IMG/VR virus record: IMGVR_UViG_3300018481_000010
Location: 1 to 48,759 of that record
Direction: 5' to 3' (one strand)
From: a virus
DNA: 48,759 bases
Shown: in pieces, positions 23,772-30,870 of the stretch
Layout of the letters: each line of letters opens with the position of its first letter
Numbering within the stretch: the first letter of the stretch is position 1
Made by a program: the position numbers and the translations under genes
The notes under the pieces: generated by a model
What the model saw: only the letters and a program-made list of their open reading frames with translations
Databases searched by the model: none
What the model was told of the DNA's origin: nothing

Positions 23772-24169
23772 TCCCGGTCGTCGTGATCGCCGGTCTGGCT
23801 GCCGTACTGGCGGCGGGCGGGGGGCCGCCCGTTTCTCTGGGGGGAGAGAGCCAAGGGACCGCCCGTTCCCGCACCGTCGCCATGCCCTTGAGACAGTCAC
23901 GCTTCAAGGGCGTGGCCTCATGGTACGCGACCGGTCCCCAAGGACCCGGTCACGCCGCTGCCGACAAGCGCCTCCAGCGTTGGCTGGGCAAGGGCTGGCG
24001 GGGCGAGGCCGTCAACGTCTGCAACCTCAGCCAGTCGGTCTGCGTTCGGGTGATCGTTGACGACACCTGCGGCTGCCCCGGCCGACGCCTGATCGACCTG
24101 CACCCGGAGGACTTCGCGATCCTCGATGCGGTCACGGCTGGGCTGACCGACGTGGTCGTGACCCGATGA
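23768..24169 (+). CDS. Secreted double-psi beta-barrel (RlpA-like) protein
   Basis: 133 residues from ATG 23768. The N-terminus IPVVVIAGLAAVLAAGG is a signal-type hydrophobic segment. The mature part shows the RlpA/expansin double-psi barrel pattern: GVASWYATG (48-56), VNVCNLSQSVCVRVIVDDTC with paired cysteines and D98/D99, then RLIDLHPEDFAIL and a closing strand LTDVVVTR. RlpA proteins bind or cleave peptidoglycan glycan strands. The conserved acidic residue is present, but enzymatic activity is inferred. Finding it in the early arm, not beside the lysis genes, is unusual; it may remodel the wall during infection or block superinfection. Confidence 0.8.
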   Translation: MIPVVVIAGLAAVLAAGGGPPVSLGGESQGTARSRTVAMPLRQSRFKGVASWYATGPQGPGHAAADKRLQRWLGKGWRGEAVNVCNLSQSVCVRVIVDDTCGCPGRRLIDLHPEDFAILDAVTAGLTDVVVTR

Positions 24170-24468
24170 CCGACGACTTCGAAGGCCGGATCATCACCAA
24201 CCCAGACCCGATGAGCCAAGCGGCAGCCGAGTCGATGAAGCCGTTCGTCGCCAGCCAGCGCCGTCGTATCTGGCTGCTCATCGGGTCACACCCTAGCGGG
24301 CTGGCCTGCTGGGAGGTCGAACAGATCACCGGGATGCTGCACCAGTCGGTGTCGGCATCGATCAACTGGCTCTGGAAGTACGACTGGCTGGTTCGCGACG
24401 GCGAGAACCGCACCCCGTCGAACCGCCGGGCCTACATCTACAAGGCCCAGAGAGGAAGAACCCCATGA
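24166..24468 (+). CDS. Winged-helix DNA-binding protein (100 aa)
   Basis: ATG 24166 overlaps the previous stop. The core RRRIWLLIGSHPSGLACWEV, then EQITGMLHQSVSASINWLW and a basic wing (RDGENRTPSNRRAYIYKA) matches a MarR/ArsR-like or replication-type winged helix. Likely a small regulator of early or late transcription. The stop overlaps the next ATG. Confidence 0.72.
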   Translation: MTDDFEGRIITNPDPMSQAAAESMKPFVASQRRRIWLLIGSHPSGLACWEVEQITGMLHQSVSASINWLWKYDWLVRDGENRTPSNRRAYIYKAQRGRTP

Positions 24469-24938
24469 CCCAGACCCAGCGCCCACTGCACGAAACCCAC
24501 ACCTGCGAGGACTGCGGCGCGATCATCACCGTGCCGTACGCCAAGCCCCATGAGGCGGGCGAGCGTCATGACTACGACCTGCGTTGCAAGGTGTGCGGCC
24601 AAGCCGGGGTCATCCGTGTGTCCGTCGATCCCGACCGCGACATCGAGGTGAGCGTCACGGTCAACGACCAGAACACGGTGCTGTTCGGCAACGAGATCGA
24701 ACTCATGGCCCCGTGGATGGACAAGGGCGAGGTCAGGCGGTGGGCCACCCGGCTCGCCGCCATCTCGGCGTGGCCGCAGCCCCCGACCTTCGACACCGAC
24801 CTCATGCAGTCGGCGTTCAGCGAACACGAGATCACCCACCACGGTGTCGATCCCGATGCGCTGATCCCGATCCCGCAGGACTGCCTCGATGACGTGAAGG
24901 CTCGCTACGCCAGCCTCGCACTCGTGGCGCAGCCGTGA
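24465..24938 (+). CDS. Zinc-ribbon protein of unknown function (157 aa)
   Basis: ATG 24465 overlaps the stop before it and follows AGAGGAAGAA. The N-terminal 50 residues contain CEDCGAI and CKVCGQAG, a four-cysteine zinc ribbon. The rest is acidic and mixed (VSVTVNDQNTVLFGNEIE, then HEITHHGVDPDALIPIP). The HEITHH string is a possible metal site but lacks the usual helical context. Located directly before the RusA-like gene, so a DNA-processing role is possible. Confidence 0.66.
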   Translation: MTQTQRPLHETHTCEDCGAIITVPYAKPHEAGERHDYDLRCKVCGQAGVIRVSVDPDRDIEVSVTVNDQNTVLFGNEIELMAPWMDKGEVRRWATRLAAISAWPQPPTFDTDLMQSAFSEHEITHHGVDPDALIPIPQDCLDDVKARYASLALVAQP

Positions 24939-25429
24939 GTCCGCTCCCCCTCCCCGACCGGCTGTTCGTCTGGGTTCCCGGCCACCCCGTCCCGCAAGGC
25001 TCGATGAAGGGCTACGTACGGATGGGCAAGGCCGGGGTCCCGGTCGCGGCCGTCACCAACAGCAACCCGCTGCTCGTGGCGTGGCGGATGAAGGTCACCG
25101 GCCACGCCATCGCAGCACGCGAGAAGCGCGACGATGCACTGCTGTTCCCCATCACCGGTCCCATCGGGGCACGCATCGACTTCGTGATGTCACGGCCCCA
25201 GTTCCACTTCGGGACGGGCAAGAACCGTGACGTGCTGAAGCCATCGGCCCCCGCCTACCCCAACCAAGCCCCCGACATTGACAAGTTGTTGCGTGCCGTC
25301 TTCGACGCACTCACCGACGCTCAGGTGTGGCGCGATGACGGTCAGGTCGTCTTCGTCCAGACCACCAAGTCCTACGTCAGCCCCGGCCGACCCGAAGGCG
25401 TCGGCATCACGATTGGAGTCATGAAGTGA
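24935..25429 (+). CDS. rusA: RusA-like Holliday junction resolvase
   Basis: 164 residues from GTG 24935. The RusA family pattern is clear: opening FVWVPGHPVPQGSMK, a strand-helix core, the conserved acidic motif APDIDKLLRAVFDALTD (D114, D116, K117, D124) and VWRDDGQVVF with more acidic residues (134-135). These dimeric enzymes cut four-way junctions and branched DNA with Mg2+, helping to resolve replication and recombination intermediates before packaging. It overlaps genes on both sides. With the PD-(D/E)XK nuclease at 27092 it makes up the recombination part of the early arm. Confidence 0.9.
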   Translation: MSPLPLPDRLFVWVPGHPVPQGSMKGYVRMGKAGVPVAAVTNSNPLLVAWRMKVTGHAIAAREKRDDALLFPITGPIGARIDFVMSRPQFHFGTGKNRDVLKPSAPAYPNQAPDIDKLLRAVFDALTDAQVWRDDGQVVFVQTTKSYVSPGRPEGVGITIGVMK

Positions 25430-26313
25430 ACGTCCACGCCCAGAGCACAGAGTCCAAGCAGGCCCGCCGGGCGCGCAGGCTGCGCGACCCCGACATCCTT
25501 CAGGACCCGCAGGGGACAGGCGAGAAGCGCCAGTACATCAAGATCACGCCCGAGATGGAGGGCGAAGTACTCGCCGTCCGGCACCGGCTGGGGATCGGCG
25601 CGACGTTCGGCGACATCGCCGAAGAGGTCAACCTTCCGTCGCGGACAGTCCGCTACATCCTCACCCAGATGCCGCACCTCAAGCGGCAGCAGTCGGGCGA
25701 TGAGGTCACGGCAGCATCGCTGAAGGACCGCATCTACGACGTGATCTCAACGGTCCTCGTCATCCGCGACGTACCCGAACTCCGTGCCCTGCTGGGCATG
25801 GGCGACCCTGAACACGATGTCGTCCATGTCCTGCACTCGCTCCACTCGCAGGGTCGCATCGACTTTGACGAGCGGGGGAACGGTCAGGGCACGGCCACCT
25901 ACGTCAACATCCGCATGCCGAAGCGTGGCCCCAAGCCCAAGCCGGTCGAGGCGAACAATGACGACGGCATCCCGAGCGGGTTCCCACGGGTCCCGGCCGG
26001 GGAGCCAGCACCGGAGCCGGTGGCCCAAGTCACCGCCCCGGTGGAGGCTCAACCCACGCCGGTCGAGGAAGGATATCCGCTCCTCGTCGCGCTCGTTGCA
26101 CGTGAAGCGCAGCGACGTGAGGCCGACGAGAAGGGCCTGACCTACCTCGCGGCTGCCGAAACCCTCAAGGACGTGGACCCCGAGATGTACCGCGAGTTGA
26201 TCGCACGGGCTGAGGGTGACGCGACCCCCTTCCCCTCGCCGCTGGAGCGCGAGTACCTGCGCTACGCCCAGACCGTGCCCCTCCCCCAGCCCATCCCGAA
26301 GGAGAGCAAGTGA
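25426..26313 (+). CDS. HTH/winged-helix regulator candidate (295 aa)
   Basis: GTG 25426. After a basic N-terminus (KQARRARRLRD), residues about 40-85 look like a helix-turn-helix (LGIGATFGDIAEEVNLPSR, TVRYILTQM). A second winged-helix-like block follows (KDRIYDVISTVLVIRDVPEL, VVHVLHSLHSQGRIDFDERG). A Pro/Glu/Ala-rich linker leads to a helical C-terminus. Two DNA-binding modules in one chain suggest a transcription regulator, perhaps the switch to late genes. It could instead be a replication accessory protein. Confidence 0.68.
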   Translation: MNVHAQSTESKQARRARRLRDPDILQDPQGTGEKRQYIKITPEMEGEVLAVRHRLGIGATFGDIAEEVNLPSRTVRYILTQMPHLKRQQSGDEVTAASLKDRIYDVISTVLVIRDVPELRALLGMGDPEHDVVHVLHSLHSQGRIDFDERGNGQGTATYVNIRMPKRGPKPKPVEANNDDGIPSGFPRVPAGEPAPEPVAQVTAPVEAQPTPVEEGYPLLVALVAREAQRREADEKGLTYLAAAETLKDVDPEMYRELIARAEGDATPFPSPLEREYLRYAQTVPLPQPIPKESK

Positions 26314-26591
26314 CCCGAAGAGCACCCGCCGCCGAGAAGATCAATGCCCTCGTCGGTGTCTTCATCGCCCTCAAGGGCGAGTTGCATACCAGAGCGGAGG
26401 TCGATGACCCCCGCGTTCAGGTGGCCCTGATCCATGCGGCCACGTCCATCGCCATCGCCACCGAGACACGGGACATCGGCATCCTCGCCCCCGGTCACGG
26501 CATCCGTGACTACACCCGTGTCGATCCGGGCGATCACTTCGCCCACCCCGACGCCGACCTCGTCGCCGAGATCGACGCCGAGTTCCGGTGA
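26310..26591 (+). CDS. Small helical protein of unknown function (93 aa)
   Basis: GTG 26310 overlaps the stop of the regulator. The first 55 residues form two likely helices (AEKINALVGVFIALKGEL, RVQVALIHAATSIAIAT), followed by an acidic/His-rich tail (DPGDHFAHPDADLVAEID). Overlaps with both neighbours support expression within the operon. No recognised family. Confidence 0.64.
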   Translation: MTRRAPAAEKINALVGVFIALKGELHTRAEVDDPRVQVALIHAATSIAIATETRDIGILAPGHGIRDYTRVDPGDHFAHPDADLVAEIDAEFR

Positions 26592-26815
26592 GTCCCGTCA
26601 ACGAGGAGGAGCCGGTCCCCCAGCCCACGCTGGCGGATCGGTTCGCCATCCGGTCACGGACCCTGATGGGGGCGAGTGACCGGATGCCCATCAGGGTCCT
26701 CATCCTCTTCACACTCACCGCCATGTGCGTCACACTGGCACCCATCCCTGCTAACCTCATCGGCGTGGCGGCCCTCAGCCTCCTCGCCCTCGACACCGCC
26801 GTCCATCGGCGATAG
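26588..26815 (+). CDS. Small membrane protein (75 aa)
   Basis: GTG 26588 overlaps the previous stop. A polar N-terminus of 35 residues precedes hydrophobic segments RVLILFTLTAMCVTLAPI and LIGVAALSLLALDTAV, giving one or two membrane passes and a basic end HRR. TAG stop. It may be an early membrane effector; it is not next to the lysis genes. Confidence 0.65.
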   Translation: MSPVNEEEPVPQPTLADRFAIRSRTLMGASDRMPIRVLILFTLTAMCVTLAPIPANLIGVAALSLLALDTAVHRR

Positions 26816-26822
26816 GAGAACC

Positions 26823-27092
26823 ATGTCCGAGATCACCCTCCTCGACCCACAGGAGACAAGCACCCTGCTCGCTGCCACCAACGCGAGCAAGGAAGCCAGC
26901 ATGCTGACCAAGATCACGACCGGGCTGATGTCCGTGCTCGACTCCGACGCCAGCGTGTTCGTCGTCGGCCTGACCGAAGGCCACATCAACAGCCTCCGCA
27001 CCCGCATGTACCGGCGGAACGTCCGCGTCACCGTCCGCAAGACGGAGCGCAACGGCGAGATGGGCCACGTCCTGATCGCGACCACGATCTGA
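26823..27092 (+). CDS. Small alpha/beta protein of unknown function (89 aa)
   Basis: ATG 26823 follows the good site TAGGAGA. Two N-terminal helices (SEITLLDPQETSTLLAATNA) are followed by beta sequence (ASVFVVGLTEGHINSLRTRM, NVRVTVRKTERNGEMGHVLI). The stop overlaps the nuclease start (TGATG), so it is coupled to the nuclease and may be its accessory or inhibitor. The function is not shown by any motif. Confidence 0.64.
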   Translation: MSEITLLDPQETSTLLAATNASKEASMLTKITTGLMSVLDSDASVFVVGLTEGHINSLRTRMYRRNVRVTVRKTERNGEMGHVLIATTI

Positions 27093-27916
27093 TGCCGACC
27101 AAGACCAAGCCGCTCATCGTGGTGAAGAGCGGACCCCGCAACGCACGCACCGATCCCGAGTCGGGGCTGCGGTTCTACATGTGGCGCGGCGAGGAGTACC
27201 CGTCCGTCACGTCGATCCGCAACCTCGCCGGGATGCCCCACAACCTCGCCCAGTGGCGCACCACTCAGGTCATCGAGAAGGCGATCAACGAGTTCCCGGC
27301 GTTCACCCGCCAGATCAACGACGGCACCGATGCCAAGGCCATCGCCACGTGGCTGCGGGCCGGGGCCAACAAGAAGCGCGACGAGGCGGCCGATCTGGGC
27401 ATCCGTGTCCACGACGCCGCGTCCAAGAACATCGCCATCGACACGGCCGACGCGGATGTCGCGCCGTTCCTCGTCCAGTACCGGCGCTGGATGGCCCACA
27501 CCGGGATCGAGGTGCTGCTCGCGGAGCGGCAGGTCTGGAACGAGAGCATCGGCTACGCCGGTACGTTCGACCTGATCGGCCGCTTCAAGCGGACGGGCAA
27601 GGTCGTGATGATCGACCTCAAGACGGGGTCCGGCACCTACCCGGAGCACGCCCTCCAGTTGGAGGCGTACGCGAACGGTGAGTTCATCGGCGAGGACGAC
27701 GTGGTCGATCAGGCCGCGACCTCGCTGCTGGAGTCGGTCGAGTTGCGGGCCGTGCTCCACCTGCGGAAGGACGGCTGGACGATGAAGTTCATCCCGGCCA
27801 GCGACCGTACGTGGATCGCGTTCCGTGGCCTGCTCGTGTTCGCCCAGTGGCAGTTCGCCAACCCCGTCCTCGATGGCCTGATCGACCGGACCATCGAGTC
27901 ACCGCGCGCCCCGTGA
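27092..27916 (+). CDS. PD-(D/E)XK nuclease (RecB/Cas4-like)
   Basis: 274 residues. Motifs of the RecB/Cas4 exonuclease group are in order: GIRVHDAA (H107), E145 in LLAERQVWNE, GTFDLIGRF (D160), VVMIDLKTGSG (D175 and K177) and ALQLEAYAN (Q189). Cas4-type iron-sulphur cysteines are absent. Such phage nucleases act as 5'-3' exonucleases in recombination and DNA degradation, often together with an annealing protein; the SSB-like protein at 10487 could partner it. ATG 27092 overlaps the previous stop; the 3' end overlaps the next GTG. Confidence 0.87.
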   Translation: MPTKTKPLIVVKSGPRNARTDPESGLRFYMWRGEEYPSVTSIRNLAGMPHNLAQWRTTQVIEKAINEFPAFTRQINDGTDAKAIATWLRAGANKKRDEAADLGIRVHDAASKNIAIDTADADVAPFLVQYRRWMAHTGIEVLLAERQVWNESIGYAGTFDLIGRFKRTGKVVMIDLKTGSGTYPEHALQLEAYANGEFIGEDDVVDQAATSLLESVELRAVLHLRKDGWTMKFIPASDRTWIAFRGLLVFAQWQFANPVLDGLIDRTIESPRAP

Positions 27917-28116
27917 CCCTGCCCAACCGCATCCGCCTCAAGGCTGCGGCGGCGATCCTTGGTGTCCATCCCGAAACGCTGCGCGAGTGGGCACACGACG
28001 GGATGGTCACCTACTGGGCCGTCGGCAAGGGCCGGTACATGGAGTTCGACCGGCGGGACATCGAGGCACTGGACATGTCGTTCCGGCGTGACCGGAAGGA
28101 AGCGCCAGTGCGCTGA
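27913..28116 (+). CDS. MerR/excisionase-like HTH protein (67 aa)
   Basis: GTG 27913 overlaps the nuclease stop. The frame is open further upstream but only inside the nuclease gene. The core RLKAAAAILGVHPETLREWAHDG is a MerR-type helix-turn-helix and the wing MVTYWAVGKGRYMEFDRRDI follows. It is a second small excisionase-like protein besides the one at 11000. With no integrase in the genome, it is more likely a regulator. Its stop overlaps the next ATG. Confidence 0.8.
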   Translation: MTLPNRIRLKAAAAILGVHPETLREWAHDGMVTYWAVGKGRYMEFDRRDIEALDMSFRRDRKEAPVR

Positions 28117-28298
28117 TGGCCGGTCGCTACGTCTGTGCCCAGTGCGGCGCGCCGGGAGCCGTCGATCCCGGCTTCACCCAGATGGACGCCCGCTACGCAA
28201 CAGGTCGTTGCACGGGCGTCCACGAGGGCAAGCAGTTCCTCGTTCGCGAGGACGTGAACAACACCCAGAAGCGCAAGACGAAGAAGCCCCGGTCCTGA
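28116..28298 (+). CDS. Small zinc-ribbon protein, last gene of the rightward arm (60 aa)
   Basis: ATG 28116 overlaps the stop before it. CAQCGAPG and a later cysteine in GRCTG make a partial zinc ribbon; the C-terminus is very basic (KRKTKKPRS). The TGA stop (28296-28298) lies in the loop of the arm-ending terminator, so translation of this gene runs into the hairpin. Nucleic-acid binding is likely. Confidence 0.66.
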   Translation: MAGRYVCAQCGAPGAVDPGFTQMDARYATGRCTGVHEGKQFLVREDVNNTQKRKTKKPRS

Positions 28299-28311
28299 TG
28301 GACCGGGGCTT
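28284..28311. terminator. Bidirectional terminator at the convergence of the two arms
   Basis: Perfect 11-bp stem AAGCCCCGGTC (28284-28294) / GACCGGGGCTT (28301-28311) with a 6-base loop. Rightward, TCTTCGTTGTTG follows; leftward, the T-rich TTCTTCGTC follows. It stops both convergent arms. The last rightward stop codon is within the loop. Confidence 0.92.
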
Positions 28312-28326
28312 TCTTCGTTGTTGCCT

Positions 28327-28349
28327 CCCCCTGCCGGGGGAACAGGGGG
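28327..28349 (-). terminator. Second hairpin after the last leftward gene
   Basis: CCCCCTG (28327-28333) / CAGGGGG (28343-28349), one base beyond the TAG of the gene at 28351. A G-run in the loop could also pair as CCCCC/GGGGG. It backs up the bidirectional terminator for leftward transcripts. Confidence 0.65.
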
Positions 28350-28350
28350 A

Positions 28351-28680
28351 CTAGGAAGCGATCCGCGTGCCCTTGCCCCGCGAGGCGGGCGGCTTGGGCT
28401 TGCGCGGCTGCGGGGTGCCGGGGGTGTACGACACCCGCTGGATCACGTCACCGCTCTTGGTGGTCTTCTTCGGCCCGTAGGTGACCTTCGGCTTCGCAGC
28501 CTGAGCCGCCTTGTACTGGGCCTGCGGCACCGCGCCTCGCCCGGTCGTCGCCTGCGGGGTCTGGAAGCCGGGGTTGTATCCGGCCGACGCCTTGATCCCC
28601 GGAGCCGTGTTGCCACGAGGGGCGGGCGGCGTGGCCTTCATCTTGACCGCACGGCTGACGGTCCGGCGCGGTGTCACCAT
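28351..28680 (-). CDS. Basic disordered small protein (109 aa)
   Basis: Last gene of the leftward arm, with a strong GGAGGGG ribosome-binding site before ATG 28680. The protein is rich in Pro, Lys, Arg, Gly and Thr throughout, with no predicted fold (TVSRAVKMKATPPAPRG, PRKPKPPASRGKG). It contains TPQATTG, also present near the C-terminus of the 892-residue virion-protein candidate. It may be packaged with DNA or bind nucleic acid. TAG stop. Confidence 0.66.
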   Translation of the reverse strand: MVTPRRTVSRAVKMKATPPAPRGNTAPGIKASAGYNPGFQTPQATTGRGAVPQAQYKAAQAAKPKVTYGPKKTTKSGDVIQRVSYTPGTPQPRKPKPPASRGKGTRIAS

Positions 28681-28685
28681 GGGAC

Positions 28686-28943
28686 CTACCCCTCCTTGGG
28701 CTTGAGCACGCTCGACTGCGGGAGGGTGTCCTCGCCGGGCACGGCATCGCGCACCTTGGCACCCGGCTCGCGGCCGACGGCATAGTACTCCTCGGGCGTG
28801 AGTTGATCGCCCGTGAACTTGTGGGACTCCTCGTACGCCTCGCGCGCCTCGGTCTGGGCCTTGGTCACGTCCTCGCCCTTGGCGGGCTTGGCGGCCTTCG
28901 GCTCGTCGTTGGTGGTGGTGATGGTCTTCTCGCCAGCAGCCAT
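28686..28943 (-). CDS. Small charged protein of unknown function (85 aa)
   Basis: ATG 28943 is preceded by TAGGAGA. The sequence is polar and charged, with a Lys/Ala/Thr-rich N-terminus and a helix-forming middle (KAQTEAREAYEESHKFTGDQ), then LTPEEYYAVGREPGAKV. It is probably flexible. Being at the end of the late operon suggests a minor virion or accessory protein. Family not recognised. Confidence 0.64.
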   Translation of the reverse strand: MAAGEKTITTTNDEPKAAKPAKGEDVTKAQTEAREAYEESHKFTGDQLTPEEYYAVGREPGAKVRDAVPGEDTLPQSSVLKPKEG

Positions 28944-28952
28944 GGGTGTCTC

Positions 28953-29309
28953 CTACGTGGCCGTGATGGAGGGAGTGGTGAACCCCGACACGAGGTTCCC
29001 GGCCGCGTCACGCAGCCGACCCGTGTCGTCGGGTCCCGGCGTGTACCGCACGATCACGGCCTGACCGGCAGTCACCGCCGACGCGAGCGTGAGCGTGAGC
29101 ACCGTGCCCGCGCATACGGCGTTGGTGACACCGCGTGCCACGCCCGCGACGGTCACGTAGAACTGGGACTTGAGCGGCGCAGCGGGGAGGACCGCCTCGC
29201 CGAACGTGAGTGCGACCGACGACGCAGCCGCCGTGCGAGCGCCGCTCTGGGCCGGGGCGCTGGCGTTCTTCCAGCCGAACCACAGCCTTCGGATCACGAA
29301 CGAGGCCAT
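28953..29309 (-). CDS. SwmB-like beta-sandwich protein (118 aa)
   Basis: 118 residues. The repeat-like sequence PLKSQFYVTVAGVARGVTNA, GTVLTLTLASAVTAGQ, AVIVRYTPGPDD and RLRDAAGNLVSGF matches the SwmB-type domain, an immunoglobulin-like beta-sandwich common in large adhesins and in phage decoration or tail proteins. A single-domain protein at this place may decorate the capsid or tail. The start carries the junction motif GTGACCTGATG, with GGGGAAG just upstream. Confidence 0.74.
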   Translation of the reverse strand: MASFVIRRLWFGWKNASAPAQSGARTAAASSVALTFGEAVLPAAPLKSQFYVTVAGVARGVTNAVCAGTVLTLTLASAVTAGQAVIVRYTPGPDDTGRLRDAAGNLVSGFTTPSITAT

Positions 29310-29313
29310 CAGG

Positions 29314-29445
29314 TCACTTCCCCTTCACCTTCTTCGCGGGCTTGGGCTTGGGCTGTTCAGCCTTCGCCTCCTTGTCCCATCGCTTCGCGATCTCGGGATG
29401 CTTGGCGTGCATGAACTTCCGCTGCTTGTCCGACGCGTAGGGCAT
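29314..29445 (-). CDS. Short basic phage protein beginning MPYASDKQRKFMH (43 aa)
   Basis: ATG 29445 is chosen over a longer frame because MPYxSDKQRKFMHAxHPEIAKRW is a start seen widely in small phage virion-region proteins, and AGGAGC lies before it. The rest is Lys/Pro-rich. The family has no agreed function. The junction GTGACCTGATG precedes the start, with the upstream stop inside it. Confidence 0.75.
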   Translation of the reverse strand: MPYASDKQRKFMHAKHPEIAKRWDKEAKAEQPKPKPAKKVKGK

Positions 29446-29449
29446 CAGG

Positions 29450-29650
29450 TCACGGCTCCTTGGGACCACCGGGGTCATCATGACCCCGCCGGACCCGCCA
29501 CGCAATGCTCGTCAGCACCACGATGGCCCCGGCCAGCACCGTCCCACGCTCCGCGATCCCCAAGGCTCCAGCCGTGAGGATCGCGCCGACCATGACGAGG
29601 CAGATGGCGATGAGCGCGTAGAGCGCAGCGTTGGCCGGGTCGAGTTTCAT
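29450..29650 (-). CDS. Small two-segment membrane protein (holin candidate, 66 aa)
   Basis: ATG 29650 overlaps the stop of the upstream peptidase gene (ATGA); a longer frame would lie inside that gene. Two hydrophobic segments are seen, ALYALIAICLVMVGAILTAG and TVLAGAIVVLTSIAWRV, with a short turn, then a polar tail. Two-segment membrane proteins beside a wall hydrolase are typical class II holins. The tiny proteins at 30742 and 30867 are other candidates. Confidence 0.68.
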   Translation of the reverse strand: MKLDPANAALYALIAICLVMVGAILTAGALGIAERGTVLAGAIVVLTSIAWRVRRGHDDPGGPKEP

Positions 29651-30591
29651 CAGCGCCCCGGCCACTTCTCTCCGTGCATGAGGGCTTGCTCCCACTCGTC
29701 ATCGCGGGCCATGACCGCAGCCGTGACCTGATCGTCGCAGTTGACGGGCGGCGGGGTCGTGGGCGGAACGGGGATCGGCGTGGTCGCGATGTTCGTGACC
29801 TTGGACTTGTTCACGTACACCATCGTGTTGCGCCCGACCCCGTCGCTGTAGCCCTGCGCCGTCTTGATCTCGATGGCGAGGGCTTCGCCCCGGTAGCCGT
29901 AAATCTGGGCGCGGGTGCCCGCATCGGGGATCGTGCCCCGCTTGTCCGTCAACTTCCAGTCGTTGTAGAAGGGCGTGTTCCCGGCCACGTCACCGCGCTT
30001 GCGGGACTCGGACTCGGCCGCGTACACGATGAAGTCACCGCCCATGGACACCAGCCTCGCAGTCGTGGTGGAGTGGTTGCCGTTCGGCCAGAGCGCGTTC
30101 CTGACTTGCGGCCACGGTGCCCACGCTCCTCGGGCACCTTGGTCCCACAGCGGATCGAAGAACCCGACGAGGTCGTCGGCCTCCTTCCACCCGAACAGGC
30201 AGACGGCATGCCCGAAGTCGTTGGTCTGGACCTTGAGCCAGCCCGGCAGGTCGGCGTACTGGCAACCCGCCGTGACCGCATGGCCGGTGCGAAGACGCTC
30301 GGGGATGTCGGCGATGGCGACGGACTTGAGCGTGACCCCAAGGGCCTTGAGGGCACCGGCCCGAAGTTCGCTGGCGCTGTTGCCGTGGTTGTGCGGCCGA
30401 CCACCCGCCGCGCGGATCGCGTGGGCCTCGTTCTTCATGAGCGTCGAGAGTCCGGTCCGTGCGGTCAGCGCGGCCATGTGGGCCGAACAGTACCCGCAGC
30501 AGACCATCGGACTCTCTGACCGCTCGCTCACCACGGTGAGGTCGGGGAGGAGTCCGACCACCTTGCCGTAGCGGTAGTCGGGAAGGGCCAT
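29650..30591 (-). CDS. C39-like cysteine peptidase, endolysin candidate (313 aa)
   Basis: The first 160 residues have the papain/C39-like order: a cysteine motif MVCCGYCSAHMAAL (C31, C32, C35), then NDFGHAVCLFGW with the probable catalytic H128 and GFFDPLWD with D146. The C-terminal part holds a beta-rich stretch (ARLVSMGGDFIVYAAE, YGYRGEALAIEIKT) and a Pro-rich linker (PIPVPPTTPPPVN). Such domains cleave peptidoglycan cross-bridges or process proteins. Position among three small membrane proteins at the end of the late arm favours lysis. No signal peptide is visible. The start has the GTGACCTGATG junction without a strong Shine-Dalgarno. Confidence 0.72.
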   Translation of the reverse strand: MALPDYRYGKVVGLLPDLTVVSERSESPMVCCGYCSAHMAALTARTGLSTLMKNEAHAIRAAGGRPHNHGNSASELRAGALKALGVTLKSVAIADIPERLRTGHAVTAGCQYADLPGWLKVQTNDFGHAVCLFGWKEADDLVGFFDPLWDQGARGAWAPWPQVRNALWPNGNHSTTTARLVSMGGDFIVYAAESESRKRGDVAGNTPFYNDWKLTDKRGTIPDAGTRAQIYGYRGEALAIEIKTAQGYSDGVGRNTMVYVNKSKVTNIATTPIPVPPTTPPPVNCDDQVTAAVMARDDEWEQALMHGEKWPGR

Positions 30592-30595
30592 CAGG

Positions 30596-30745
30596 TCACG
30601 GGAGCGGGTCGGCCGCCTCCGTTTCCTTCTCGTACTCGTCGGGCACCGGCTCCTCGACCTCTTCCTCGTCCTCGACGGTCTTCGGCTCCTCTTCCTCGGC
30701 GTTCTCGGGTTCCTGCTCCTCGGCAGGGACTTCCTCGGTCGTCAT
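30596..30745 (-). CDS. Very acidic small protein (49 aa)
   Basis: ATG 30745 has a strong AAGGAGG site. Nearly half of the residues are Glu or Asp (EEQEPENAEEEEPKTVEDEE), with Pro breaking any helix. The start overlaps the stop of the tiny membrane-protein gene (ATGA). Function unknown; it may be a DNA mimic, a chaperone or a charge partner for basic virion proteins. Confidence 0.66.
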   Translation of the reverse strand: MTTEEVPAEEQEPENAEEEEPKTVEDEEEVEEPVPDEYEKETEAADPLP

Positions 30746-30870
30746 CGAACAACCTCCTTCAGGCCACGGATGACCGTGGCTCCAAACCAGATGATGACAG
30801 CCCACATGCCTGCGGATACGAACATCCAGAACGTGATCCAGATGACTCGTTCACGCGGGCTTGGACTCAC
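30742..30870 (-). CDS. Tiny single-pass membrane protein (42 aa)
   Basis: GTG 30870 overlaps the stop of the gene before it (GTGA), and its stop overlaps the next ATG. After a short polar N-terminus (SPSPRER) comes one membrane span (VIWITFWMFVSAGMWAVIIW), then a basic end (IRGLKEVVR). Type and place suggest a lysis accessory or spanin-like/antiholin role. Confidence 0.6.
   Translation of the reverse strand: MSPSPRERVIWITFWMFVSAGMWAVIIWFGATVIRGLKEVVR

Noticed and set aside
24800-24845. HEITHH in the 24465 protein as a zinc peptidase
   Set aside because: The flanking sequence is not a convincing helix and no third ligand pattern follows; the match is likely chance.
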